From Tuctoria greenei (Eukaryota; Streptophyta; Magnoliopsida; Poales; Poaceae), in the NCBI GenBank assembly GCA_036927565.1, contig JAYESD010000005.1, positions 98,806,301-98,870,300 on the forward strand: DNA of 64,000 bases, in the 5' to 3' direction. Below are positions 55,553 to 64,000 of this stretch, piece by piece. Within the stretch, counting starts at the first letter, position 1; every line of letters begins with the position of its first letter. The position numbers and the translations under genes are program-made. The notes below the pieces were generated by a model. The model was not told the DNA's origin and made no database searches. It saw only the letters and a list, made by a program, of their open reading frames with translations.

Positions 55553-56801
55553 GACCATCTCTTTGTAGCTCCCGCTTGTACCCTCTCTTCTTTTTCTCCA
55601 ATTTTGTAATCTCTTGTCTCCAGATGAATGAAATCCAAGCTTTTTATGAATTTCATTTTTTGTCTTCAACACCTTTGTCCCACTTGGCCCCCTGGTAGAT
55701 GTACGCAATTTGATTGTGAACATGTACCAAGAGGATGTAACAGTTGTTGAAGACTCGCGTGCTTCAGACTTGTAGAGTGTAGGTCCGAAGTCTTCGATAG
55801 TGAAGGCTCCCTGAGGTTATCGAAGCTTAAGGGCTCCGTCCTTGACCATCATCAGAGCTTGGTAGCTCCAGCAGTGGTTTTCGTCAACGCGTAGAGCGTC
55901 GACAGTTAGTCCTCTGGAGTCTTCCTACCAGTTTTTGTTCACTTTGACGGCTAGCCCCATGGCTTTACCGGAGCTGAGCAATTCCAGCGATGCTTGCTAT
56001 CAATGTTTAAAACATCGATTACAAGCCATCTAGGGGATGTCGGAGCTTTAATAGCTCCGGCTTAATTCACCATCATCATGAGATCTTTATTTTTCCTGCA
56101 CACTGAAGTCAAGAAAAATAGTAAAATTCGTTTCCTATCTATAACTCAATTGCGACTTACTATTATCGTAAGAAATTTTTGGGTCGAGCGCAATTCTTCA
56201 TACAATCAAGTGCACTGAGTAGTTTTCTCCGGGTTCAATTGTTTTCAGGACCCACCTTACTTCGGCCTGCCAGGGTGTAGGTAGAGTGGCGTACTTAGGG
56301 TGCAGGACTAGGCTAAGTCGATAGCACACTCCGAACCTAGATTGGCCGGCGGCATTCAGGCGAGTGAGCCATTCAACAACATGAGAACCCGAAGGAATTA
56401 ACAATGCGACTCAAGTTGTACATGAATTAGTTGATCTAAAAAATTCTTGAGAATCGCACAACTTTGTTATAGACAAGAAAGAGAAAAATAAAAAATAATG
56501 AGCTTGTACAAAGTAAATGCACGTGGAGTCCGTTTTCACACAAAGATGTCTTTCATTATAGGTCCGGGGTACAGGGGAAACAAGTACACCCTTAGGGTAC
56601 GGAACCAGGCTAAGTGTGTTTTGTTTCTTGTTTGACCCAAGGTAGCAAGCTACACTTTTAGTTCTGAGACTGTGACAAGTGTTGCCTGAACTTTGCGGAC
56701 CTTCCAGAGAATGTCCGGCTGTTCTCCCGGAGGAGCTGCCCGACTCTGTAGAATGACTCTATAACATACATCACTGTAACTACAGACTCACCTCTATGAT
56801 A
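55553..56801. other. Tat-3 spacer between the antisense gene and integrase
   Basis: No gene is seen. Hairpin-type repeats (AGAGCTTGGTAGCTCC, GTCGGAGCTTTAATAGCTCC) lie at about 55810-56070; an AT-rich stretch lies at about 56460-56500. Confidence 0.65.
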
Positions 56802-57690
56802 TTAATCGTAGAACTTATGGAGGTGCTCAATGTTCCAAGTATTAGGGAGAGGTGTCCCATCCTCGGTTGCCAAGCGAACGCATTCGGGACGGGTTACTTT
56901 AATCACTCGGAAGGGTTCTTCCCAGCTGGGGGAGTGTTTGTTTAACCCTTCTCTGGATTGTATTCTCCGTAGCACCAGATCGCCTTCTTCGAGCTGTCGG
57001 CTCTAAACATGCCTTTGGTGATAGCGCCGGAGAGCTTGGCGGTATCAGGCATTCTGAACAGCTGCTCAGCACCTTCCCTCTTCAAGGAGGTCAAGGTCTT
57101 CACGTCGGAGCTGGTCCTGGCGGCATCATCGAAGGTCCGGACCCGGAGCGACCCCAAGGTGATTTCAGGAGGAAGGACTGCTTCAGCTCCATACACCAAG
57201 AAGAAGGGTGTCTCTCCAATTGACCGTTTTGGAGTTGTCCTGTTGGCCCATAGAGTGGGCGGAAGCTCTTCGATCCAGTTGGCTCCATGTTTTTTCAGAC
57301 GCTCATATGTGCGCGTCTTGAGTCCTTTTAGGATTTCTGCATTTGCTCTCTCGGTGTGGCCATTGCTTGCCGGGTGAGCTACGGAAGCCTAGCTGACTTG
57401 AATGCCGAGATCTTCGCAATATCCTTGGAATGCAGAGCTTGTGAATTGGGTCCCATTGTCGGTTATGATTTTGTTTGGGACTCCAAATCTGCATACGATG
57501 GACTGTAAGAAGTTGATGGCTGATTGCTTGTTTATTGTCACAACTAGAGTTGCTTCTGGCCATTTGGTGAATTTGTCAATGGCGACGTACAGGAACTTGT
57601 AACCTCCGACGGCTCTTGGGAAAGGTCCCAAGATATCCATCCCCCACACAGCGAAAGCCATGTAGGAGGTATCATTTGTAGAGGCTAAGC
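56802..57690 (-). pseudogene. Tat-3 integrase, broken
   Basis: The core is readable as GMDILGPFPRAVGG (near 57640), ITDNGTQFTSSAFQGY (near 57450) and SNG..ERANAE (near 57360), so the three acidic residues are present. WIEELPP and LVYGAEAVLPPEITLGSLRVR follow, and the end is TAA at 56802-56804. A TAG near 57391, several frame changes (near 57290 and 57110) and a shift near 57690 break it. There is no chromodomain. Confidence 0.84.
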
Positions 57691-60346
57691 CGATGTGTGA
57701 ATTTGTTTTGCATGAAACTGGCATGCTTCACATTTCTTCACCAGCTCAGTTGCATCCTGGAGCGCTGTAGGCCAATAAAAGCCACGCCGAAAGGCTTTAC
57801 CGACCAGCGTGTAGAAAGACGCATGGTTCCCACACTCGCCTCCATGGATTTTTGCGAGGAGCTTGCAACCTTCTTCCTTTGTAATGCACCGCATTAGGAT
57901 GCTGTTAGCACCGCACCGGTAGAGATCCCCTTCTACCAGCATGTATCTGCTAGCCAATCTGACTATCCGGTCAGCAGATGCATTATCTTCAGGAAGGAAG
58001 TTGTCTTTCAAGTAGCTCCAGATCTCCGAGATCCATGCTTCGGAGCTAGCTTGAGCATTCGAGTCTTGTGTGCTGGTTTGCTCGGAGCTTCCGGCAGCAC
58101 CTATGACCCTTGATGGCTGCCATGGTAACAGGGCAATCGGGACAGCCAGCTTTGAGGTGCTGGTCTCGCCCCCTTCGCTCAGTTCGGCACGCTGACCTGT
58201 CAGTTTAGACAACCTCCGGACGAAGGTTCCGTTGGGAGCCAGAGCTCCGGTTGACGCTTTCGTCAAGAGTTCATCAGCTTCAGCGTTATGGTGATGCTGT
58301 ACATGGTGGAGGTCTAGGACTTCAAAGTCCTTTTGAAGCCTCTGGACTTCAAGGAGATAGGCAGCTAGTTGGGGATGGTTGCAGGAGCATTCACCCTTCA
58401 CCTGTTTAATGATGAGCTGCGAATCTCCCTTGACCAACAGTTGTTTGACACCATATGATAGTGCCACCTTTAGTCCGTAAATGAGTGCTTCATACTCCGC
58501 CATGTTGTTGGTCGCCTTGAAGTCAAGGTGTACCATGTATTTAACCTTCTCCCCTGTCGGAGCGAGGAGAAGGACTCCAAATCCAGCCCCTGCTTCTGCA
58601 TAGAGCCGTCGAAGTAGAGAGTCCAGTGAGGCTCAGTGAAGACCGGAGCCTTGAGTTTCGGCTTCTGCTCACTAGGGCCCCCAGGGTTTGATGGAGAGGG
58701 GGTCCATTCCGCCACAAAGTCCACCAATGCTTGACTTTTGATTGCTTGTATTGGGACGAATTCAAGGTCAAACTTGGCCAATTCCGCTGCCCACTTTGCA
58801 ATGTTTCCAGTGGAGTTGGGATTATGCAAAATCGCTCGTAGTGGATATGAAGTCACCACTGAGATCTTGTGAGCTTGGAAATAGTGTTGGAGCTTCCTGG
58901 AAGCAATAAGAACTGTGTATAGCAGTTTATGTACTTCCAGGTACCGAGTTTTGGTGTCGTGGAGTACTTCACTGATGAAGTACACTAGACGTTGGACTGT
59001 CCGGACCCTCTCGGAGGGGCCTGGAGCTTCCTCCTCATCGACCCGGACCCTCCGGGAGGGGTCCGTACCTTCTTTAGGGATCGGCAGGTCCTTGTTGGAG
59101 GAACCCGGAGCTTCTTCAAGAGTGACCTGGACCCTCCCAGGGGGGTCCAGCTCTTCTTGCTCAACTAGAGTAACTTCTTGTCGACTCAAGTCTGGGGGCT
59201 GGGACGCAGACTCGCCTTCAGGAACCTCCTGACTCTCCCGAAGGGGTCTGGATTCCTGAGCTTGTAATGGTTCTGGTCTCTCCACTACCAGGACCATGCT
59301 GACAACTTCATCAGTTGCTAAAATGTAAAGCAGTAGAGGCTCACCAGGGTTCGGAGCTACCAAGGTTGGTAGAGTGGTGAGGAGCTGCTTCAGCTCCTGA
59401 AACGCCTTTTCTGCTTCTTTAGACCATTGGAATGGTTCGGACTTCTTCAATAGCTTGAAGAAGGGAAGTGCCCATTCCGCCAATCTTGAGATGAACCGGC
59501 TGAGGGCGGCTAGACATCCAGTCAGCTTCTGGACGTCCTTGATGCGGGCTGGTGGCCGCATATCTTCAATGGCTTTAATCTTCACCGGATTTGCCTCTAT
59601 ACCTTGGTGGTTTACCAGGAAACCAAGAAGCTTTCCGGATCTAACCCCGAAGACACATTTGTCCGGGTTCAGCTTCGTGCGAGTGACCCGCAACTTGTCA
59701 AAGGCAGCTTGTAAGTTGTCAAGAAGTGACTCCTTCTCCTTAATCTTGACGACGATGTCATCAACATACACTTCTACTACGTCTCTGATGAGCTCTCCAA
59801 AGGTTTTGTACATAGCTCGTGCAAATGTTGAGGCTGCATTCTTGAGACCAAATGGCATGACAGTATAACAATACAATCCATCTACTGTGATGAAAGAAGT
59901 ATGCTCTGCATCTTCCCTAGACATTCTGATTTGATGGTACCCAGAATATGCATCTAGTAAACACAGTAATTCACACCCGGAGGTGGAATCCACTATTTGA
60001 TCTATTCTTGGTAATGGGAATGGATCTTTTGGACATGCCTTATTTAGTGTTATGTAGTCGATACACATCCGAAGCTTCCCGCCGGCCTTGGGTACAACGA
60101 CTGGGTTTGCCAGCCATTTTGGGTGCAAGACCTCTCAGATGAATCCAACTTTTAGCAACTTCTTCACTTCTTGTCATTTGAAGTTCTGTCGCTCTACTGA
60201 TTGCTTCTGAGGCTTCTGATGTACAGGCCGAGCGTATAGATCTTCAGATTATGCTCGATCACTTCCCTAGGGATCCTAGGCATTTGTGACGGTTGCCAGG
60301 CAAACACGTCAACATTAGCCCGGAGGAAAGTGATGAGCGCGAGTTC
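57685..60346 (-). pseudogene. Tat-3 RT, RNase H with linker, and aRNH
   Basis: The RT is open from 60128, with LDAYSGYHQI near 59955 and EVYVDDIVV near 59760. The RNase H starts at LLLYILATDEV (near 59330), is split by a charged linker of about 110 residues (near 59300-58990) and resumes at VYFISEVLHDTKTRY. The aRNH (58536-58250) has NNMAEYEALIYGL and LLVKGDSQLI; the integrase zinc region follows to 57685. Lesions: a four-base deletion near 60230, a TGA near 60136, and a frameshift near 58570. From the UAG at 60347-60349 the frame enters pol directly. Confidence 0.88.
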
Positions 60347-62767
60347 CTATTTGTCATTCAAACCTCCCGATATACGGGTGGTCTGAGCGGCTTCAGAACC
60401 GATTTGGACGACTTTGACGGGAATGTCGGTGTCACTGCTTGGTTTCACGTGAGGTGCAGAGGTTGAGCCTCGATGACGAATGCTCGGTGGTTTTGGAGCT
60501 TGCTTCTTTCTAGATTCTTCTTCTTGCGCTGTGGCAAGTGCGTGAAGTTCTTCCAGAGCTGTCACTCCGACGGTGCGATCTCCACGGATCCGGAGAACAC
60601 CAGCTGGTGTTGGCATCTTCAACACCAAGTAGCCATAATGAGCAGCAGCCATGAACTTGTATAAGGCTGGCCTGCCCAGAATGGCGTTGAAGGGTAAGTT
60701 GATCTGAGCAACGTCAAAGACCAACTTCTCAATGCGATAGTTTTCCCGAGTCCCAAAGGTTACGGGGAGAGTAATGGCACCAAGTGGGGTTATGGCCCCC
60801 GGACCTACTCCAGAGAAAGGTCGGGAGGGGCGAAGGTCCAAAGGTCGGAGATGAAGCTTGACGAAAGCTTTGAAGCTTATGAGGTTCAGCCCCGAACCTC
60901 CGTCTACCATTACGTGGTGGAGTTGGATGTTGTTGATGGTCGGAGATACCATCAATGGGAGTTGGCCAGCTCCGATCATATTCCGAGGGCAGTCTGACGC
61001 GTTGAAAGTGATGGCAGTATCCATCCACTTCTGGTGCGGCTCCGCCCTGGCGGTGGGAGCCACCGAAGCCATGTCCCACCGCATGGTCTTGAGGACACGG
61101 CGGGAGGTGATTTACCACAAACCACCAAAAATGGTGTTCATGGTTTTCCGACGTTCATTGTCGAAGACGTTGGAGTCGCTGTCAACGGAGGTGTAAAAAG
61201 CCTTCAAGACCTTTTTAGGGTCCTGAAAGACCAACTCCTCTTCAGCCGGAGCTTCATCAACTTTCTGTTTTCCTTCCCTTTGTCGGAAAGGAACTTCTTC
61301 CCGGCGCTTGTTGTAGCGCTTTGCAAGGTTCTGGACCTCTCGACAGTCTTCCAAGTTGTGGCTTTTCAACTTATGAATAGGACACCACACTTTGAAGTTG
61401 CCGCTATCTTCTTATGACAGCCGAGGTCGTTTCTCGGGGCATGGCCCCCGACCACCCGGAGCTGCGGTAGCTGCAGCAGTAGGTGTGCTGGCCGACGGAT
61501 TTTTCTTGTCGTTGGACTTTTTCTTCTTTTTGCCACTCCCGGTGGTAGTGGCTTTGCCCTTGGAGGATTTTTTATTATCCTCTGGAGGTGGTTTGGAGTG
61601 CATTTCACGGCCCTCCGCAGCTTTGGCACACTTGTCTGCCAAGTTGAAGAGCTCCGTGACGCTGGTGATCTCCTTGATCGCCAGCTTCTCCAGCATATTC
61701 TTGTCTCGTACGCCCTGTCAAAATGCCACAATACAGAGGCGCTGGAGATAGAAGGAATAGTGTTTCGTACCTGGGAGAACCACTGGATGAAGGAACGCTG
61801 GGATTCTCCCCCCCTCTGTGTGACAGCAAAAAGGTCCAGTTCGGTGCCTGGTCGGGTGTATGAACTCCCGAAATTGGCGGTGAACTGTTGGCATAGTTCC
61901 ACCCAACTATTGATGGAGTTGGGCGGAAGACTCATGAACCAAGACCTGGCGGTCCCAATTAAAGCCACTGGGAAGTAATTGGCCATTACGGCCTCGTTAC
62001 CTCCGGCCGCAAGGATTGCAGTGGAGTAAATCTGGAGAAACTCAGCGGGATTGACAGTCCCGTCAAATTTCTCTGGCAGGTGAGGCTGGAACTTTTGTGG
62101 CCATCTGACCATGCGTAGGTGCATGGCCAGGGCAGAACAGCCTCCTCCTACTCCGTCGGGAGCAGGACTGTCTCGAGCCTCTCGCTTTCGCGAGCACGTT
62201 CGATATGGACGCGGCCGTCCTGTTGACGATAACAACGATCAAGCTCTGCCCGGAGGTCATGAGTTGAAAGCCTGGTTACTGTATGGGTGCGTCGCGCCCC
62301 GTAAGGCAGCGACGTCACTTGTTGGGACACAATACGCCTCCTATTTTGGGAAGCGTGCGGACCAAGTCTGCCAGACAAAGTCCAATGCTGCGATGGGGCC
62401 CGCCCTGGGGGGGGGGGGGAGGACCTTGGTTGCTGATGCGATCGGCTGCTGCTGCAACCAAATGTTCCACATCAGCCCTCCACTGCTCCATTGCACCCTG
62501 GGATGCACCCGGAGGTGGTGGGCATTGGAGAAGAGCACGTGCAGCATGGAGCGCGTGTTCAGGATTGTTGTTATTCACCGATGCTGTGACCGACACAGAT
62601 GCCCCGTCCCGTTGTCCAGCTTGATTTGCTGGTGCAGACGGTGGCGGCGGAGGCATGACTCCTGCTGGAGCCGCAGCACCTGCTGGTTGTTGCATGTTGG
62701 AGGGATTGCCTCCAGCAGGTTGCGTAGCGGGGTTGCCGTTGGACTATCCAGCAGCTGAGTTCACCAT
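60347..62767 (-). pseudogene. Tat-3 gag and protease, broken
   Basis: ATG 62765-62767 is about 40 bases inside the 5' LTR. Pro/Ala-rich N-terminus: PPPPPSAPANQ (near 62660). The gag core (62235-61700) has FDGTVNPAEFLQIYSTAI and ARSWFMSLPPNSINSW, typical of Ty3/gypsy gag (PF03732). The Lys-rich linker and CPIHKLKSHNLEDC are near 61380. The protease, 61084-60347, is open, with VMVDGGSGLNLIS near 60910, and ends LNDK then UAG 60347-60349. Frame changes near 62315 and 61700, a stop near 61412 and a stop near 61112 break the rest. Confidence 0.85.
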
Positions 62768-62782
62768 TCTTGAAATCTCGGG

Positions 62783-62804
62783 CCCCCCTCCCTGGCGCAC
62801 CAAC
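62783..62804 (-). other. Tat-3 primer binding site (reverse complement)
   Basis: CTCCCTGGCGCACCAAC lies next to the LTR; its complement begins GTTGGTGCGCCAGG. One base differs from the Tat-2 site in the GGCGCGCC core. Confidence 0.6.
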
Positions 62805-63647
62805 TATTGGAGTATTTTTCTGGTAATTCTCCCGATACTACTGTTAGTAGCTCGCGGAGTTTGTAGTTCGGTATTGGGTGCGCAGAGATTCCGAAGAGTA
62901 TGGCAAATGGACACAAGGATTTACGTGGTTTCGGCCGCCTGAGCGTAATACCCTACTTCACGGGGTGTGTAGCTGTTATATTGAGCGTCTAAGAGCTTCT
63001 AGAGAGTTTTTATCCCAGAGACTGTCCACCCCCTTGTGTATCGTCGACCAGTCCATTTATAGTACAAGGACTTGCCGTTACACCACTAGCCTGGCCCGAC
63101 CTGTGGCCCCGGCGTTTACTAATGTTTAATACATAATTAATGAGATTAATTACCCTTAATAGCGTGGTAACGGGACCTGACAGTGCCGTTACTGGTATTA
63201 AGGGCCTTCTGATCATGTGTCATTAATATGGTATTAATTACACTTAATCAGGTCTTGAAGTCTTTGATTGCTCCTTGGAGGTCCGAGCCGTTGGGAGTTC
63301 ACAAGCTTGATTGCTGAAGTTGAAGGTTCGGCGGTTTGGACACGTGGCAACTTTGGAGCTATTCGTCTGGGACGGGTAGGTTCGGTGTAGATGTACATGT
63401 GTCGATACTGGAGCTTCCCTCTGTCGGAGGTTAGGTCCAGGGGTGCTGCACAAGTGTTTAGCCCGAAGCTATCCCATGTGTGGGATATAGGTCCGGCTGC
63501 AGTGTACACGTGGCAGTACCGTGGCTAACCATAGATGGGAGGCATGTCCAGTCCCGTATGACATGTGGGGCCTTCGCAGGTCTTCAACTCAGACAGGTGA
63601 AGTCCCTTCAGTCTTTTTGTAGTCCCAAGGGGTATACGGTACGCAGG
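62805..63647 (-). repeat. Tat-3 5' LTR, outer end truncated (843 bp)
   Basis: The plus strand starts TATTGGAGTATTTT (TG lost to mutation) and ends GTACGCAGG, lacking the final bases of the intact 3' LTR. The TATA box has changed to CATTTATA at 63054-63061. A sampled comparison of the first ~330 bp with the other LTR shows about 8% differences. Confidence 0.9.
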
Positions 63648-64000
63648 ATTTGTTAGTTGAACTAAAGATAATGTCATCACCATAGATTTGACAGATAAAG
63701 AGATCATTGTCAAAGTGTTTTGTAAATAATGTATAATCTGCTTTTCCAATCTTGAAACCATTTTCAATTAAGAAATCTCTAAGACATTCATACCAAGCTA
63801 TAGGAGCTTGTTTGAGGCTGTGGAGAGCCTTACACAGTTTAAAGACATGGTCGGGGAACTCTTTGTCTTCAAATCCGGGGGGTTGCTCCACATACACCTC
63901 CTCCTTGATTGGACATATACCAAGCTATAGGAAGGCGCTTTTCACATCCATTTGGTAGAGCTTGAAATCATGGTGAGTAGCATATGCAAGCAATATTCTA
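63648..64000 (-). pseudogene. Sire-D reverse transcriptase fragment
   Basis: Read right to left, LLAYATHHDFKLYQMDVKSAFL (from 64000), EEVYVEQPPGFEDKEF, SLKQAPIAWYECLRDFL and ICQIYGDDIIFSSTN match Sire-C RT. The active site reads YGDD instead of YVDD, a change that would be expected to harm activity. A small replacement near 63917-63932 puts a stop after SAFL. The sequence stops at the junction with Tat-3 just after the active site. It has the same strand as the Sire-D LTR and extra ORF, so I assign it to Sire-D. The rest lies beyond the window. Confidence 0.78.

Larger units (their letters stand above)
50695..63647 (-). mobile_element. Tat-3: Tat element, outer LTR end lost
   Basis: LTRs at 50695-51548 and 62805-63647 enclose an antisense gene, spacer, integrase, aRNH, RNase H, RT, protease and gag in minus-strand order. 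The left flank is GACTT (50690-50694) in the Sire-D extra ORF. The right LTR stops at GTACGCAGG, about nine bases short, and the next bases are Sire-D RT rather than the rest of the extra ORF. Pol has the full domain set but several stops and shifts. Confidence 0.9.
47837..64000 (-). mobile_element. Sire-D: Sirevirus-type element, split by Tat-3 and running off the window
   Basis: Its own sequence is 47837-50694 and 63648-64000. It has a 3' LTR, a 3' untranslated region with a polypurine tract, an extra ORF like that of Sire-C, and an RT fragment, all on the minus strand and in the expected order. It inserted in the Tekay-T RNase H; the flanking five bases are GGTGT. The part between the extra ORF and RT is missing, apparently deleted together with the outer end of the Tat-3 LTR. 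Confidence 0.8.

Noticed and set aside
63648..64000. The copia RT fragment as the missing 3' half of Sire-A
   Set aside because: Sire-A is on the plus strand and this RT is on the minus strand. Strand and order fit Sire-D.

Overview
The window is a block of nested LTR retrotransposons from a plant nuclear genome, most likely a grass. Grounds: Tat-lineage Ty3/gypsy elements carrying an antisense accessory gene, Sirevirus-type Ty1/copia elements with an extra ORF after pol, and a chromodomain (Tekay/Del type) gypsy element. These families are typical of large Poaceae genomes, but the species cannot be fixed from sequence alone. I found no host gene, tRNA, rRNA or CRISPR array. Every coding region belongs to a retroelement and most are broken by stops or frameshifts. 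I call the elements Tat-1, Tat-2, Tat-3, Cop-1, Sire-A, Sire-C, Sire-D and Tekay-T.

Layout. Bases 1-10293: Tat-1, plus strand, its 5' part outside the window, ending in a 531-bp LTR. 10294-12097: remnant of a copia element (Cop-1) joining gag to RT/RNase H by deletion, followed by about 1.07 kb unassigned. 13165-18443: 5' LTR, gag, protease and integrase of Sire-A (plus strand), interrupted by Tekay-T. 18444-47836: Tekay-T (minus strand), with a 3' LTR of about 3.86 kb split into 18444-19680 and 43471-46092, then chromodomain, integrase and the RNase H tail. Inside that LTR lie Tat-2 (19681-31422, minus strand, 5-bp target duplication ACCGT) and complete Sire-C (31431-43465, plus strand, target duplication GTATT); their target duplications overlap by two bases. 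From 47837: Sire-D (minus strand), inserted in the Tekay-T RNase H region. It is interrupted by Tat-3 (50695-63647, minus strand) and resumes at 63648 with an RT fragment that continues past the window end.

How the genes work together. Each Tat element carries gag-protease, then a conserved in-frame UAG, then RT, RNase H, an additional RNase H (aRNH) and integrase, for particle formation, cDNA synthesis and integration. On the opposite strand, between pol and the 3' LTR, each carries a large accessory gene. Its N-terminal region resembles the 'putative gypsy type transposon' family (Pfam PF04195 from memory), followed by Pro/Glu/Ala-rich and coiled-coil regions. Comparison of the three copies shows a 77-bp GT-AG intron in this antisense gene. 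In Tat-1, removing it gives 1,110 codons without a frameshift, broken by only three stops. A TACTTAAG box lies 107-108 bp upstream of the ATG in all three copies.

The Sirevirus elements carry gag-pol plus a downstream envelope-position ORF, seen in Sire-C and Sire-D. Their LTRs are packed with the palindrome CGGACTAGTCCG. The same palindrome recurs inside Sire-C just ahead of the extra ORF. The best candidates for under-described biology are the spliced antisense Tat gene with its putative promoter, the conserved gag-pol UAG, the charged linker inside the Tat RNase H, and the leader of the Sirevirus extra ORF.
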